Origin: Omphiscola glabra
Lineage: Eukaryota > Mollusca > Gastropoda > Lymnaeidae
Reading direction: 5' to 3'
Assembly (NCBI GenBank): GCA_964017045.1
Contig: OZ024801.1
Location: forward strand, 30,724,049 to 30,788,048
DNA length: 64,000 nt
Each line of letters starts with the position of its first letter. Positions within the stretch are counted from its first letter, which is position 1. Position numbers and translations under genes: made by a program. The notes under the pieces were generated by a model that was not told the DNA's origin, made no database searches, and saw only the letters and a list, made by a program, of their open reading frames with translations. This document shows, piece by piece, positions 1 to 10,396 of this stretch.

Positions 1-25
1 GACGGTGGAGGCTTTGAAGACTTGT

Positions 26-238
26 CGTTTTGTCACTTGTCGTTTTGTCACCTTGTCGTTTTGTCACCTTGTCGTTTTGTCACCTTGTCGTTTTGTCACC
101 TTGTCGTTTTGTCACCTTGTCGTTTTGTCGCCTTGTCGTTTTGTCACCTTGTCATTTTGTCACCTTGTCGTTTTGTCACTTGTCGTTTTGTCACTTGTCG
201 TTTTGTCCCTTGTCATTTTGTCACTTGTCGTTTTGTCA
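26..238. repeat. 15-bp minisatellite (TTGTCGTTTTGTCAC), copy A
   Basis: About 14 head-to-tail copies of TTGTCGTTTTGTCAC, with 15- and 16-base unit variants. The last units carry variants (TTGTCCC, then TTGTCATTTTG) and the array ends in a TTGTCATGGAACCG tail. The same variant order and tail recur at 19196-19376, so both are copies of one dispersed element. Open frames across it are repeat artefacts. Confidence 0.95.
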
Positions 239-732
239 TGGAACCGATAATATCGGCACATTCCAGCATTAATATAAATGCGAATCACAAGTTGGATGAT
301 AACTTCCTTAAAGGGAATAACTCTCCTTAACAAGTTGTACTCCAGCAGACAGTCCCAAAATCGGGGGGAAAAAAATGAAAGGAAGAATGTGTGTTTGAAT
401 CAATTGAATGATGTTATAATGTTAGACTAAGATGTTAGTCCCAGGCGATAATAACCCTAGCTACGCCACTGCTCAATAGTGAAATTAGTGGAGTAAAGCA
501 GTGCCGTCTTAAACTCCTAAAGGCTAAGGCATGGCCATGGCCAGACTGCGCCCCTGCCCAGGGTCTCACGCCTCTAGGCTCTAGGTGGCCTCAATCTTGA
601 CTTGAGGCTTGAGGGGGCCTCAGTCAGGCTCTAACTAAGGGGTCTCTAGGGAACCGTACGCGTCCAGGACGCCTCACGCTTTTAGGGGCATTATGCTGCC
701 AATTCTATTAATGAAAGGCAGCGACTCTTTGC
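239..732. other. Non-coding, with dispersed-repeat-like stretch
   Basis: No gene seen. The part from about 465 to 720 is rich in short CTCACGCCTCTAGGCT-like and GCCTCA-type words. Similar words occur at 21505-21640, suggesting a decayed dispersed repeat. The string TAGCTACGCCACTG near 462 looks like one terminus of the short hAT-like elements seen elsewhere in the window. Confidence 0.4.
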
Positions 733-1216
733 GTCCGGGTGCTGGGTACCAGAAGTGAGAGGTTGGTTAAAAAACCATTGAAAATATTATTGTTGGGTTT
801 GTAAGACAAAATTTGGGGTAAATTCCAAGAATTAGTTCCGTGATGTCTCACACGGCCGCCATCTAAGTTACCGCGACCCGTAAAATTAATAATAAAACAT
901 TAAATAATAATGAAAAAAATTCCTAAATGAAATTTAACCCTAAACCTAACCTGAACCCTAAATCTAAACCTAACCTGAACCCTTAATCTATCCCTAAACC
1001 TCTAAAAAAAAATATATCCCTAAACCTAACCTGAACCCTAAACAATCACGCTGGGCATTAATAGTGTGAAATAGCCAAATTTGGTATCAAATGAAAGATA
1101 ATTGAATGGACTATACGTTTGTAAACTTACTAAAATAAATTACCACAAATGACATCCGAATAGCATTGAGTTTAATGGGACCCGGGTGCAAATGGCGGCG
1201 CTGCGTGTCCTGGTCC
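733..1216 (+). mobile_element. MITE-like element interrupted by a nested element
   Basis: The outer parts (about 733-807 and 1088-1216) match, base for base over most of their length, the reverse complement of the uninterrupted element at 45981-46203. Shared landmarks are GGGTACCAGA near the left end, ATTATTGTTGGGTTTGTA, GACATCCGAATAGCATT, and CCCGGGTGC followed by GGCGGCGCTGCGTGT at the right end. The middle 280 bases are absent from the other copy and are a later insertion. Confidence 0.7.
808..1087 (+). mobile_element. Nested element with telomere-like CCTAAACCTAACC core
   Basis: This insertion splits the surrounding element. Its ends share AAATTTGG in inverted orientation (811-818 region and 1077-1084 region). 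The core has irregular repeats of CCTAAACCTAACCTGAACC at about 940-1045. A relative with the same GGCCGCCATCT, TAAAATTAA.AATAAAAC and AACCTGAACCCTAAATCTA words lies at 20611-20770. CAAA flanks both sides and may be a target duplication. Confidence 0.55.
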
Positions 1217-2235
1217 ATTTTGCCCTCCTTAGTTACGCCTCTGTCCACAGGCACTTATCCCTCTCCACCCCCCCACCCTCGGAGGAAATTCTCTGAAAGA
1301 AACGCTATTCTTTACATACGCAGGTCAATTTTATGCTTTTCTCGATGTTTGAAGTTTATTTTGGAATGAGACTCAAAATGTAACTTTCCCCATGGTTTCT
1401 TGAATATGTATAAATTGTTATGTGTCATTATAAGGTTTTAACAATTTTTAATAAATGTAATCTGTTTTAAGATTTGGATCCTTAGAAGAATAGTATTGTC
1501 TATGCATAACAAAGGACTGCAACCATTTTACTAAGATATGATATAAAAGCTAGTGATATTTACAATACTCAAATTTATTTATAAATTATCTTAACAATTC
1601 TAATATCATAATTACAAAATCAATTGGTCAAATAAAATTATGTCTTGCACCTTTAATCCCTAAAAGCCCTCCTTTTTTTTTCACTTGGCTTAAAATGCTG
1701 CCCACTCCTATAAAGACAAAAACATGCTGCCAGTGACTACAACTGAGAAAGCAAATAAAGAAGATTGAGACCCATTTGAGATGGAATTCTGGGATGGATT
1801 GGCTTAGCAAGCAACAAATATTTATTTTTAAAAATATTTTTCAATTATGTTTGTTAAGTTTTCCAAAAACTAAAAATTCCTAATCACGCCTAACATCACA
1901 TAAAACTTTCAGATTACACATTCGTAATGCATCTTGATTTGATATTGATTATATAATTTATATCAGATATAATAAACAATAAGTAAAATGTTGTTCAAGA
2001 AATGTTTTCATAAAATATTTTGTATTTTATCTTCTTTAAAAACAAAATATATACACAAACCTCCAGAGCCCATCATCAGCATATATCTTAAATAGCAAGT
2101 TTTATTTCAACAAATTTTTTTATGGGTCAGACTGTTGATATCTCTCTCAAAAACTGTTTATGACTTAATCACTTGTATTAAGATTTCACTAAATATTCAA
2201 TACACAGCCCTCATCATTGTTGTTTTTTTTTGCGG
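1217..2235. other. No gene seen
   Basis: AT-rich sequence with short poly-T runs. Frames are short and show no recognisable domain. I see no feature to name except the pyrimidine tract at about 2219-2231, just before the NCKAP5-like exon. Confidence 0.5.
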
Positions 2236-2381
2236 GTCCCAGACAACACTAAACTTTCATTGGAGAGATTAAAGATGTTGGAGGCGGACTTATGTTAGAG
2301 AATGAACAGCAACGACAGTGGTATGATAAATGTCTTGATGAGATAGCCAAGCAGGTGGTCCAAGCCTTGTTGGCTCACAAG
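2236..2381 (+). pseudogene. NCKAP5-like coiled-coil exon, broken copy 1
   Basis: Reading from 2236 gives a stretch related to the conserved coiled-coil of the vertebrate NCKAP5/NCKAP5L family (words TKLSLERLK, then LMLEN.QRQW, then KQVVQALLAHK). It ends at a good AAG|GTAGCT donor. Compared with the copy at 7379-7534 it lacks 10 bases after position about 2297, which shifts the frame inside the exon. The acceptor is also damaged: the expected TTGCAG reads TGCGG. Both lesions point to a non-functional copy. The family assignment is from memory of the motif. Confidence 0.6.
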
Positions 2382-2556
2382 GTAGCTATCTTAAAAATGG
2401 TGGTTTCTTTACCTCATATGTAGCTTTACTTTTCGGTTTAATACATTTAATAAAAATGTATGATCTATTTATTGCAGTTTTTAACAGTTTTTCAAATATA
2501 TAAATTCTTGCCAAAATATGTTTTTTAAGTATAATCTTTTTATTTTCTTCTAATAG

Positions 2557-2690
2557 TTAATACAAGAAGAAGCTATTCTTACAATTCAAGCCTATATATA
2601 AAGATTGCCTACTAGTGGATCTTGCCTGAAGTTGATTCTTGTCTGAAGTAGACTCTAATCTTGATCATGGACAAGAATGTACCATGTTAG
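2557..2690 (+). pseudogene. Exon-like segment B, copy 1
   Basis: It follows a polypyrimidine tract and TAATAG acceptor-like site, and opens TTAATACAAGAAGAAGCTAT. A homologous segment stands at 8766-8960, also about one short intron downstream of an NCKAP5-like exon, so the two-exon block was duplicated together. The reading frame closes within 15 codons in every phase I followed. No function is proposed. Confidence 0.4.
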
Positions 2691-2904
2691 TTCACCTTAA
2701 ATGTTTAAAATATTAAAATAGAAAATTTTATATCTATTTTATGCAGTTTTTTAAATAAATTAAAAAAAATTTATATACCTTCTAGTAGAATTTCAACTCT
2801 GTGTTTCTTCCTGGTTGCAGCGAATTCCAACCAAATACAATAGCTATAAGAGAGTATTTTCAAACATGTCTAATTAAGTTTTAAATTAACAGTGCTTTCT
2901 AGGA

Positions 2905-3080
2905 TGAAGCTCGTAAGCCAACATCTCCTGTTAAACAGAAAAAAACATAATCGGATGAAATAGTTGATGATGTTGCAGTAATGAGAGTAGAAGCATAAGA
3001 TGTAGGTTATGATCGTATTGAAAGGCAATAACATTCACAGAAAAAGACAATGACTAATGGAGAAGTTAATGCAGCATTAA
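2905..3080 (+). pseudogene. PAK-like linker exon with three in-frame stops
   Basis: Bounded by a TTTCTAG acceptor and a GTAAGT donor (3081-3086). The frame from 2905 starts DEARKPTSPVKQKK and ends KKTMTNGEVNAAL, resembling the segment just before the kinase domain of p21-activated kinases. It is interrupted by three TAA codons at about 2950, 2995 and 3028. Each is one base from a sense codon, as expected of decay. A PAK kinase-domain fragment lies 3 kb downstream on the same strand. The linker is poorly conserved, so the assignment is tentative. Confidence 0.35.
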
Positions 3081-3261
3081 GTAAGTGCAATCCTACTGGT
3101 TTAAGAGCTTCTAATTAATTATCCTGGTTCATAACCAAGAGGTAGTTATGACAACCCAAATAAAAAAAGATAGGTGTCACAATAAAAACATTTAAGATAA
3201 AATTAGTTTAGCATATCCAGTTTGTAAAATGCATTAGCTATAAGCATAATGTATGCCATGA

Positions 3262-3441
3262 TATTTAAACGATGCTGCGGAGTGCCGTCCATGGCTTCAC
3301 ATGTAAATTGATATGGAATGGTTGGTTTTTAATTTATATTTTTTAAGTTCATTTTAATTTGCATGTACAGCGTGGTGAGCCCAGCCCTAGGCTGGGGTAC
3401 CACGCTATAGAAAACTACCCATAATAATAATAATAATATTT
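3262..3441 (+). mobile_element. 3' tail of a LINE (family as at 9024-10045)
   Basis: Shares GTGCCGTCCATGGCTT.ACATGTAAA at its start, then GTACAGCG.GGTGAGCCCAGCCCT and GGGGTACC.....CTATA before a terminal TAATAATAATAATAA. All of these occur in the same order at 9825-10045. Only the 3' untranslated end is present, typical of 5' truncation during target-primed reverse transcription. Another copy lies in reverse orientation at 48490-48675. Confidence 0.75.
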
Positions 3442-3588
3442 CCAACAAAAATGTATTTAAATGTTTTTGAGTATGTGACTCATCTCCACAGGGATCCTCA
3501 CTTTGTTGCATTTTTAAAAGGGCAGCACCAGTATTTAATGCAAAGCAACTATTGTTTTATAAATTTAAAAAAATCTTTGTTTCCCCAG

Positions 3589-3652
3589 GATCTCTGGCCA
3601 CTTCGTATGATTCACAAGATGAATATGTTATGCAGAAGAAACTTGGTACAGG
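3589..3652 (+). other. Possible exon fragment
   Basis: A TTTCCCCAG acceptor is followed by an open stretch reading GSLATSYDSQDEY then VMQKKLGTG, after which a GGTAAC donor-like site and a stop follow. The end resembles the start of a protein-kinase domain (K.LGTG), which would suit the PAK-like neighbours, but it does not match PAK itself. Treat as a hint only. Confidence 0.2.
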
Positions 3653-6045
3653 GTAACTTTGATTTTCCTAAAATATGTTAATTAATATTGTTAACACACA
3701 TTTTCCCCCTTGTATCATGGGTTGTACATTTTAAAAAAAATTAATGCATGATAGTGTCTTAACCCTATGAGTGTCAAGTGCATTTTTCTATAGTGTCAAG
3801 CTATTTTTAGCATTTTCATATGCTTGTCAAAATGTCTAAATCCCATACTAAATGAATATCAGAGACCCTTACAAGTAAACATTTTCTGAAAGTTCATTGG
3901 ACCAGTTATCTTATGGTATGAAAAGAATTTGTTTTTATATTATGTTTGTTGACCCTGACCATATCAGAGGGAATAAAATTTTACTAAACTTCTGAATTCA
4001 ACCTAATCTAATACTCCATAAATTGTTCAAACTATAATAAAATCAAGTCTTTGAGATACTAGAAGCAATATTCTTTCATAAAATGTCAAATAATAGGTAC
4101 TTATAATGAAAATTATAATATTGGGGATTGTTTTAATTCACTACCTTCGAATTTCTGTATTAAAGAATGCAAGGGGGAAGGCACGAAATGGGTTCAAAAA
4201 TTGCTTTTCAAATGAAGTTATTAAATCCATTTTTTATGACTTAATACTCCAGAACATATAAAAACAAATTTCTTTGCATCTCTTTAAGGTAGATCCTTGG
4301 AATACAATCTTTGTCTTTTCTGTTTGATTGCCACCCTTTCCAAAGCAAATTTACCAGTAACCATACAGCAAAGCTGACTCTTATGTTACCATCTCAGCTA
4401 GATCTAATACTGTCATTACGAGCACATGGAATATCTCTGAAATCATTGCTTTCATTTTAATCCATTTAAAATAATTCCACCAAAGAAAGTCTGTTGATTT
4501 TGCAATCTAGAGGGGGACCCTCTCCAGCATCAGATATCATATTGATGAAAAAAATTGAGCAAATTTCACACCTGATTAATCACACAAAAAGTCCTGATAA
4601 AAGCATGTTAACACACAGATAGAAGCTTAAATAGGAAGCAAACTCATTGTATAGATTGATTTCCCCTTAATCAGTATAGATTAAATCATTCAATTTTTAA
4701 TGAAGATTTTGGTAGCGGGCCATTATATCGGCCTTGGCACCACAGAAAGGGGTTTATCGTGAATTCCATAGCTTCCCATTATAAAAATGTTAATTTATTC
4801 CTGAAACAAAGGAAATAAAAAGAAATGTTTGAAACAATTTTAAAATAGGCCAAAAATAAAAACAGGCACCCATCAATGATTGTCATGCTGGGGAGTCGGG
4901 TGAGGATAAGGAAGATGTTAGGAGGAGTTTGAGGATGACAATTTAGCACATTTTTATTTACACTTTCTGCACATTCAATCATTTTTAGGCCATGCTTTAA
5001 ACATTAAACTTTTACACAATTATTAATACAACTGACAAGATCTTTTTTATCATAGTTTTTTTAATACTGCCTGACAATCCAAATCAAATTAAAACTAAAC
5101 CCCAGTGTAAAATAGTTCAACCACTTATCCAAACAATTCTGAAAAAAAAACTGCACAATATTAGCATTGATAAATTTATATTAAAAATTTGAAATTAATA
5201 AGCTAATTTATTATGTCTACTACATAGCGTCAGGAAGAGTGTGTAAGGCAAAGTGTAAAGATTCTGAACATGTGGTGACCATTAAGATAATGGATCTGAA
5301 GAACCAACATAGAAAGAATTGATCATCACAGAGATTGAAGTCATGAAACTTTACAGAGTATATTATATTGTCAACTTCCTTGACTGCTGTTATATTTGAG
5401 ATGAGCTCTGGGTTGTAATTGAGGTCAGGTACGTCCAATAAAAATTAAGCAATGGGTCCAATCCCTAAGAATTGTAATAAATATTTGGCTTTTTAATTTT
5501 GTTATGAAATCCAATATATAAAAATTAACCTCTCTGTTAGTAACTTTATTCAATTTTCAGGAGTGGAGAAAATGGACACTTACAAATGAACAGACACTAT
5601 TTTCTTGTGTGCTGTTACTAGTAGGACAATTTAAAACAAAAAAAACTATTTTCTTTCTATGTCCACAAATTTTGCTATTTAAGTAAATAATTTGCTTCCA
5701 CTTTCTTTTACTTTATATCATTTTAACTTTAAACTGATTATCTCACTGTTGTATTTACTATTTGTAGTAATGTAGATCTATTATTACATAATCATTAATT
5801 GTTTATGTATAAAATATATATTTGTATATAAATAATCATTTTATAAACATAAGAGGTGTAATTTAGGTGTACTGGTAGCAAGGTTTCCTGTTATATCAAA
5901 CTTGCTTCAGTGCATCAAAATGTTACTCAGTTTTTTTGGCCTAAATTTAAGTATATTTGTAAGCTCCTTTAATGACAAAATTTATGAAACTCAACAATTC
6001 ATCCGTTTAAACAAAAGTTTTTATTAAGCTGTATTTCCTTGTCAG
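3653..6045. other. No gene seen
   Basis: AT-rich, intron-like sequence between the linker-like and kinase-like PAK fragments. It has no tandem array, transposon end or RNA gene that I could recognise. The short open frames here have no domain-like composition. Confidence 0.5.
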
Positions 6046-6234
6046 TATTTAGATGGAGGTGCTCTCACAGATGTGGTTACAGAAAATATCATGAAGGAAG
6101 GGCAGATAGGTGCAGTGTGGAGGGAATGCCTCAAGGCCTTGCAATTTCTTCATGACAGGAACATTATCCATAGAGATATTAAAAGTGACAATGTGCTACT
6201 TGGCTTGGCATGATTGGGTCAGTCAAGCTCACAG
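6046..6234 (+). pseudogene. PAK-family kinase-domain exon, frameshifted
   Basis: After a TTGTCAG acceptor the frame reads [14 protein letters not shown], then [20 protein letters not shown], then [14 protein letters not shown]. This is the hinge to catalytic-loop part of p21-activated serine/threonine kinases, with the HRDIKSDN catalytic loop intact. A 5-base duplication (TTGGC, about 6201-6210) then shifts the frame to a stop. In the shifted frame the family continues (GMIGSVKLT), which proves the lesion. No GT donor follows. PAKs act downstream of Rac/Cdc42 on the cytoskeleton, but this copy cannot encode an active kinase. Introns around it argue for a decayed genomic duplicate rather than a retrocopy. 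Confidence 0.8.
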
Positions 6235-6471
6235 TTTTTTCCCCATTATTATTTGTCTCAAAAGACTGGTTACATTTCTTTAACTTTGTTCAGATTGCTT
6301 CAACTTATTCATGTGGCTCCGTGAATAATAATTATAACTGATTATTCATGGAAAAGGAAATTAGTTGAGTAAAGACAAAGTGTATGTCAGTCATTGCTTT
6401 GATATACCAAAGTAAAATTTCCCCCTGAAAATAATATCCAAATAATTCACTTGCCAATACTAAACCATTTG

Positions 6472-6712
6472 AGATAGGCCAAATCATTAACTTAACTTTA
6501 TGGGGCAACTCCTATCTCTTTGGCATGCATGCCTTTATGGGGCAACTCCTATGTCTTTGGCCAAATCATTAACTCAACTTTATGGGGCAACTCCTATTCT
6601 TTGGCCAAATCATTAACTCAACTTTAGGGGCCACTCCTATGTCTTTGGCCAAATCATTAACTCAACTTTATGGGGCAACTCCTATGTCTTTGACCAAATC
6701 ATTAACTCAACT
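6472..6712. repeat. 45-bp minisatellite, array 1
   Basis: About five copies of a 44-45-base unit containing CTTTATGGGGCAACTCCTAT and GGCCAAATCATTAACTCAA, with diverged units. The same unit forms a second array at 8203-8570. Confidence 0.9.
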
Positions 6713-7378
6713 ATGACTATGTCAACTATGTGACAGTAGTGAAAAGTATGTTACACTATGTTGAGTCATAATAAATTAGGATAAGGAATAACAAAAATTT
6801 ACCTAATGCCTACTAATATAGAAATAATTACAGCAATAATATATTTAATAAGTTACCTACAGTAAATTTAATACTGAAAAAAGTTGAATTCTTTAATTGA
6901 AGTATGGGGACATCCATATGTTATTTTAGCACAAGGGAGGGGTGGATTTTGGAAATTTTTATTTCTATTTGTTACTTGTAGTCAGGGGTCTGGAATCTGA
7001 GCTCTGGAGCAGTCTTTTTTTTCCTGGATCTCTGGAGCAGTCTTTTTTTTCCCTGGATCTCGAGCTGTTAAAATTTCTTACTGATCTGAGCTACATTTTT
7101 TAAAAATTAATGGATAAAAATACTAAAAGCATAATTTGCTCTTCTTAATTTTAAAAATTAATTTATTAAAATTGATGCCTTATTATTCTACAGCTATATT
7201 TTCCTACTGTTCTATTTCTACCATTCCATCAGCTATGTTCCCCCCATTTACTCCAATGTTGCCCCACCACTCCATCAGCTATGTTACCCCGACTCTTCTA
7301 CCTGTTATGTATTAAGATTTCACTAATTATTTAATCTTGGCAGTCTATAGCCCTCATCATAGTTGTTTTATCTTGCAG

Positions 7379-7534
7379 GTCCAAGACAAGACTAAACTTT
7401 CACTGGAGAGATTAAAGATGATGGAGGTGGAGAGCAGGTCCCTCATGTTAGAGAATGAACCGCAACGACAGTGGTTTGAGAAATGTTTTGACAAGATAGC
7501 CAATTAGGTGGTCCAGGCCTTGTTGGCTCACAAG
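7379..7534 (+). pseudogene. NCKAP5-like coiled-coil exon, broken copy 2
   Basis: A 156-base, phase-0 exon between a TTGCAG acceptor and AAG|GTAGCT donor. It reads VQDKTKLSLERLK, then LMLENEPQRQWFEKCFDKIAN, a stop, then VVQALLAHK. The match is to the conserved coiled-coil of NCKAP5/NCKAP5L, where the family has an NQVVQALL run. The stop (TAG, 7505-7507) stands where copy 1 at 2236-2381 has CAG, so it is a single-base loss here. Splice sites are intact, unlike copy 1. NCKAP5 proteins bind NCK/microtubule-associated partners. This exon could only be used by skipping or readthrough. Confidence 0.65.
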
Positions 7535-8202
7535 GTAGCTATATTAAAAATGGTGGTTTCTGTACCTTATATGGGGCCCTACTTGTCAATTTAATACATT
7601 TAATAAAATATATGATCTTTTTCTTGCTTATAATATCAATATATTATTTCTCGTTAAATATTGTTCATTTCCATTTTTAGTTTAACAGATATAAATCTTG
7701 ATAAATACCATACTTTTTTATTCAAGATATTATTGACAAATCATGACAACAGATAAAAGGAAATTGAATTAACCCATGCTTTCCTAATTTTCTCTCCTGC
7801 ATAAGCAATGGCACAAAACTCAATTTTAAAATGTAAAATTGTTATTTAATTTTTATTGAACACAAATCTGCAAGCTGTCTGGTGCACTTTTGGGGAATTT
7901 TATCTGTCAAACTATTGGATGAGCATTTAACATCTTCTTTGGCTCCTTCTTTACATATATGGAGAGGTTGTATTTGCCAAGGCTTTTTATCTTTCTTGAG
8001 TTAATTTGACACATTTAAAAAGTTTTTGAAAATTGATTTGTAATTTATGGGGCATTTAAAACTCATCTTAAGTTATTATTTGTTGGTCATGTATGAAAAT
8101 ATTGTTCATTGGACAATTTAAATTTCTGATCATTTGATTCGAGAGGTTCGTTTCATGAATATTTTTTTGTAACTAAAAAAATAATTAAAAAATAAGTCAA
8201 TG
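7535..8202. other. Intron-like spacer
   Basis: AT-rich sequence between the NCKAP5-like exon and the 45-bp array. The first 80 bases resemble those after copy 1 (GTAGCTAT.TTAAAAATGGTGGTTTCT), showing that the intron was duplicated with the exon. Confidence 0.6.
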
Positions 8203-8570
8203 ATCTCTTTGGCCAAATCATTAACTCAACTTTATGGGGCAACTCCTTTATGGGGCAACTCCTTTATGGGCAACTCCTTTATGGGGCAACTCCTTTATGG
8301 GGCAACTCCTATCTCTTAGGCCAAATCATTAACTCAACTTTATGGGGCAACTCCTATCTCTTTGGCCAAATCATTGACTCAACTTTATGGGGCAACTCCT
8401 ATCTCTTAGGTCAAATCATTGACTCAACTTTATGGGGCAACTCCTATCTCTTTGGCCAAATCATTAACTCAACTTTATGGGGCAACTCCTATCTCTTAGG
8501 CCAAATCATTAACTCAACTTTATGGGGCAACTCCTATCTCTTAGGCCAAATCATTAACTCAACTTTATGG
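8203..8570. repeat. 45-bp minisatellite, array 2
   Basis: Four short 15-18-base sub-units (CAACTCCTTTATGGGG) followed by about seven full units of CTTTATGGGGCAACTCCTAT...CATTAACTCAA. Because 45 is a multiple of three it leaves an open frame on the plus strand that is not a gene. It expanded inside the intron of the duplicated NCKAP5-like block; copy 1 of that intron lacks it. Confidence 0.95.
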
Positions 8571-8765
8571 AAAAATGCTTCCATTACATTGCACAACTTA
8601 GTGGGACAAAACTTATAAATCATTTCTTTTAAAAATTATTTTGGAGGAATCACATTGCCCTAACTGCCTATGAGTACAACCAAATATTTTTTATAGCTTT
8701 TCAAATATAAATTATTGTCAAAAATGTGTTTTTTAAAGTATCATCTTTTTATTTTCTTCCTATAG

Positions 8766-8960
8766 TTAATACAAGAAGAAGCTATGCTTACAAGTCAAAC
8801 CTAAATGTAAAGGTTGCTTACAAGTGGACCTGGTCTGAAGTGGACTCTTGTCTGAAGTGGACCTGGTCTGAAGTGGACCTGGTCTGAATTGGACCTGGTC
8901 TGAAGTGGCATCTTGTCTGAAGGGGATTGTTGTCTGAAGAAGACTCTAATCTTGATCATG
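8766..8960 (+). pseudogene. Exon-like segment B, copy 2, with 16-bp repeats
   Basis: Starts after a TCCTATAG acceptor with TTAATACAAGAAGAAGCTAT, matching 2557-2690. At 8824-8941 it contains about seven copies of CTGGTCTGAAGTGGAC, where copy 1 has only two or three degenerate ones. The copies therefore diverged by local expansion. No reading frame stays open. Confidence 0.4.
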
Positions 8961-9023
8961 TACCAAGTTAGTTTATCTTAAATTTTTAACATATTTTTAA
9001 ATAGAAAATGTTACACATATTAA

Positions 9024-10045
9024 TTTTAGACATTGCGGGAGTGCATGGGTGATGTCAAGTCATGGATGACACTCAGCAAGTTGAAGCTTAATGATGACAA
9101 AACGGAAGTACTCCTCATTCACAATCACAAATCACCCTCTATCTCAACTCTCCCCAACTCATATCAAGTAGGTAACTACATCATACCTTTTAAATCCTCT
9201 GCTAGGAATCTTGGTTATATTCTTTCTAACAACATGTCTCTCGATAAACATATCTCTCACATTTTTCTTCTGCATACACTGCAATCTGTCAGATCAGCTC
9301 CATCTGACTACCTCACAGCGCAACAAAAACACTAGTCTGTGCACTTGTTCTTTCTCGTATTGACTACTGCAACTCTCTTCTGTCAGGTTCACCAAAACAC
9401 TTAATAGAAAAACTACAAATGTTAAAAACTCAGCTGCTAGGCTAGTTCTAAAGGCAAAAAACTGTGATCACGTTACTCCACTCACTTCATTGGCTCCCTA
9501 TACAATTGATTACAAGCTATCTGTTCTCTGCCACAACTTTTTCTCGGATTCCTGCCCTTGCTATCTAACCGAACTTCTTTCTGTCTATTCACCCATTTCG
9601 ACAGCTTTGCTCCTCCACAGACAGAGTATTCTTTCCGTTCCCAAGACATGCTCTAAAACATATGGTGAACGATCTTTCTCTTTCTGTGCCCCGAAACAAT
9701 GTAATTCTCTGCCACGCAATATACGAACCACCCAGGCCTTCAATACTGCACTCAAAACACATCTCTTTAAACTCTACTACCCTGACTGATTCCCCCTCCT
9801 TTGACCGATAAACGTTGCTTCTGGCTGCCGTCCATGGCTTGACATGTAAAAGTTCTGGGGTGAGTGGGGTGAATATACATTTGTTTTTGCTTTGTTGTTA
9901 TACAGTTGCTCTTTATTACATAAATGTATTTTATTTTAATGTCATGATTAAGTCTCTTTTGCTAATATTTTTGTGTACAGCGCTGTGAGCCCAGCCCTGG
10001 GGTACCGTGCTATATAAGACCACTTTTAATAATAATAATAATATA
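9024..10045 (+). mobile_element. 5'-truncated LINE, RT C-terminal half plus 3' tail
   Basis: Frames at 9033-9335 and 9490-9789 carry the C-terminal part of a CR1/L2-like reverse transcriptase polyprotein: VKSWMTLSKLKLNDDKTEV just after the missing catalytic core, then [12 protein letters not shown] (another frame), and the terminal SFCAPKQCNSLPRNIRTT...LKTHLFKLYY. The frame is broken at least twice between them. The tail has GTGAGCCCAGCCCTGGGGTA and ends in TAATAATAATAAT near 10045. It belongs to a different family from the element at 14.7-17.8 kb, judging by its tail. Confidence 0.85.
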
Positions 10046-10307
10046 AATCTTTGTTTGAAATAAATTATTTAACTAATTTCAAGTGTGAAAATGAAGTATG
10101 AAGAGTTAAACATTAATGCTCTATCCAAAATGTTTTCATGTAGGCTTTAATATAAAAAAATTTTACCCATTGACTTTTTGCTGTGCTGCTTATATAATTC
10201 CATTATAGTAAAATAAATAATGAAAATTAAGTTATAAACACACTAAAAACATGTTACTGTATTACATACTCCGATCTAAAATTTAGTTTTTTTTTTTAAA
10301 CTTGCAG

Positions 10308-10396
10308 AATGTCTAAATCAGAAAGATGAAGTACATGATCATTGGAGGGACTCACTGGATTCTGAGGGAGTTAGTACATCTTGGAGTCAAGATTAG
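10308..10396 (+). pseudogene. Possible last exon of the NCKAP5-like block
   Basis: A long T-tract plus CTTGCAG acceptor precedes an open stretch (two bases, then CLNQKDEVHDHWRDSLDSEG to WSQD) ending at TAG 10394-10396. The acidic and serine-rich composition looks coding, but no domain is recognised. It could be a terminal exon of the decayed gene at 2.2-8.9 kb, or chance. Confidence 0.25.

Noticed and set aside
935..1045. True telomeric repeat
   Set aside because: Units are irregular CCTAAACCTAACCTGAA words inside a short dispersed element with another copy at 20.7 kb; not a TTAGGG array.
3451..3681. A 76-codon plus-strand frame
   Set aside because: It crosses the LINE tail boundary and an intron-like pyrimidine tract; only the piece after 3588 has any coding look, and in another phase.
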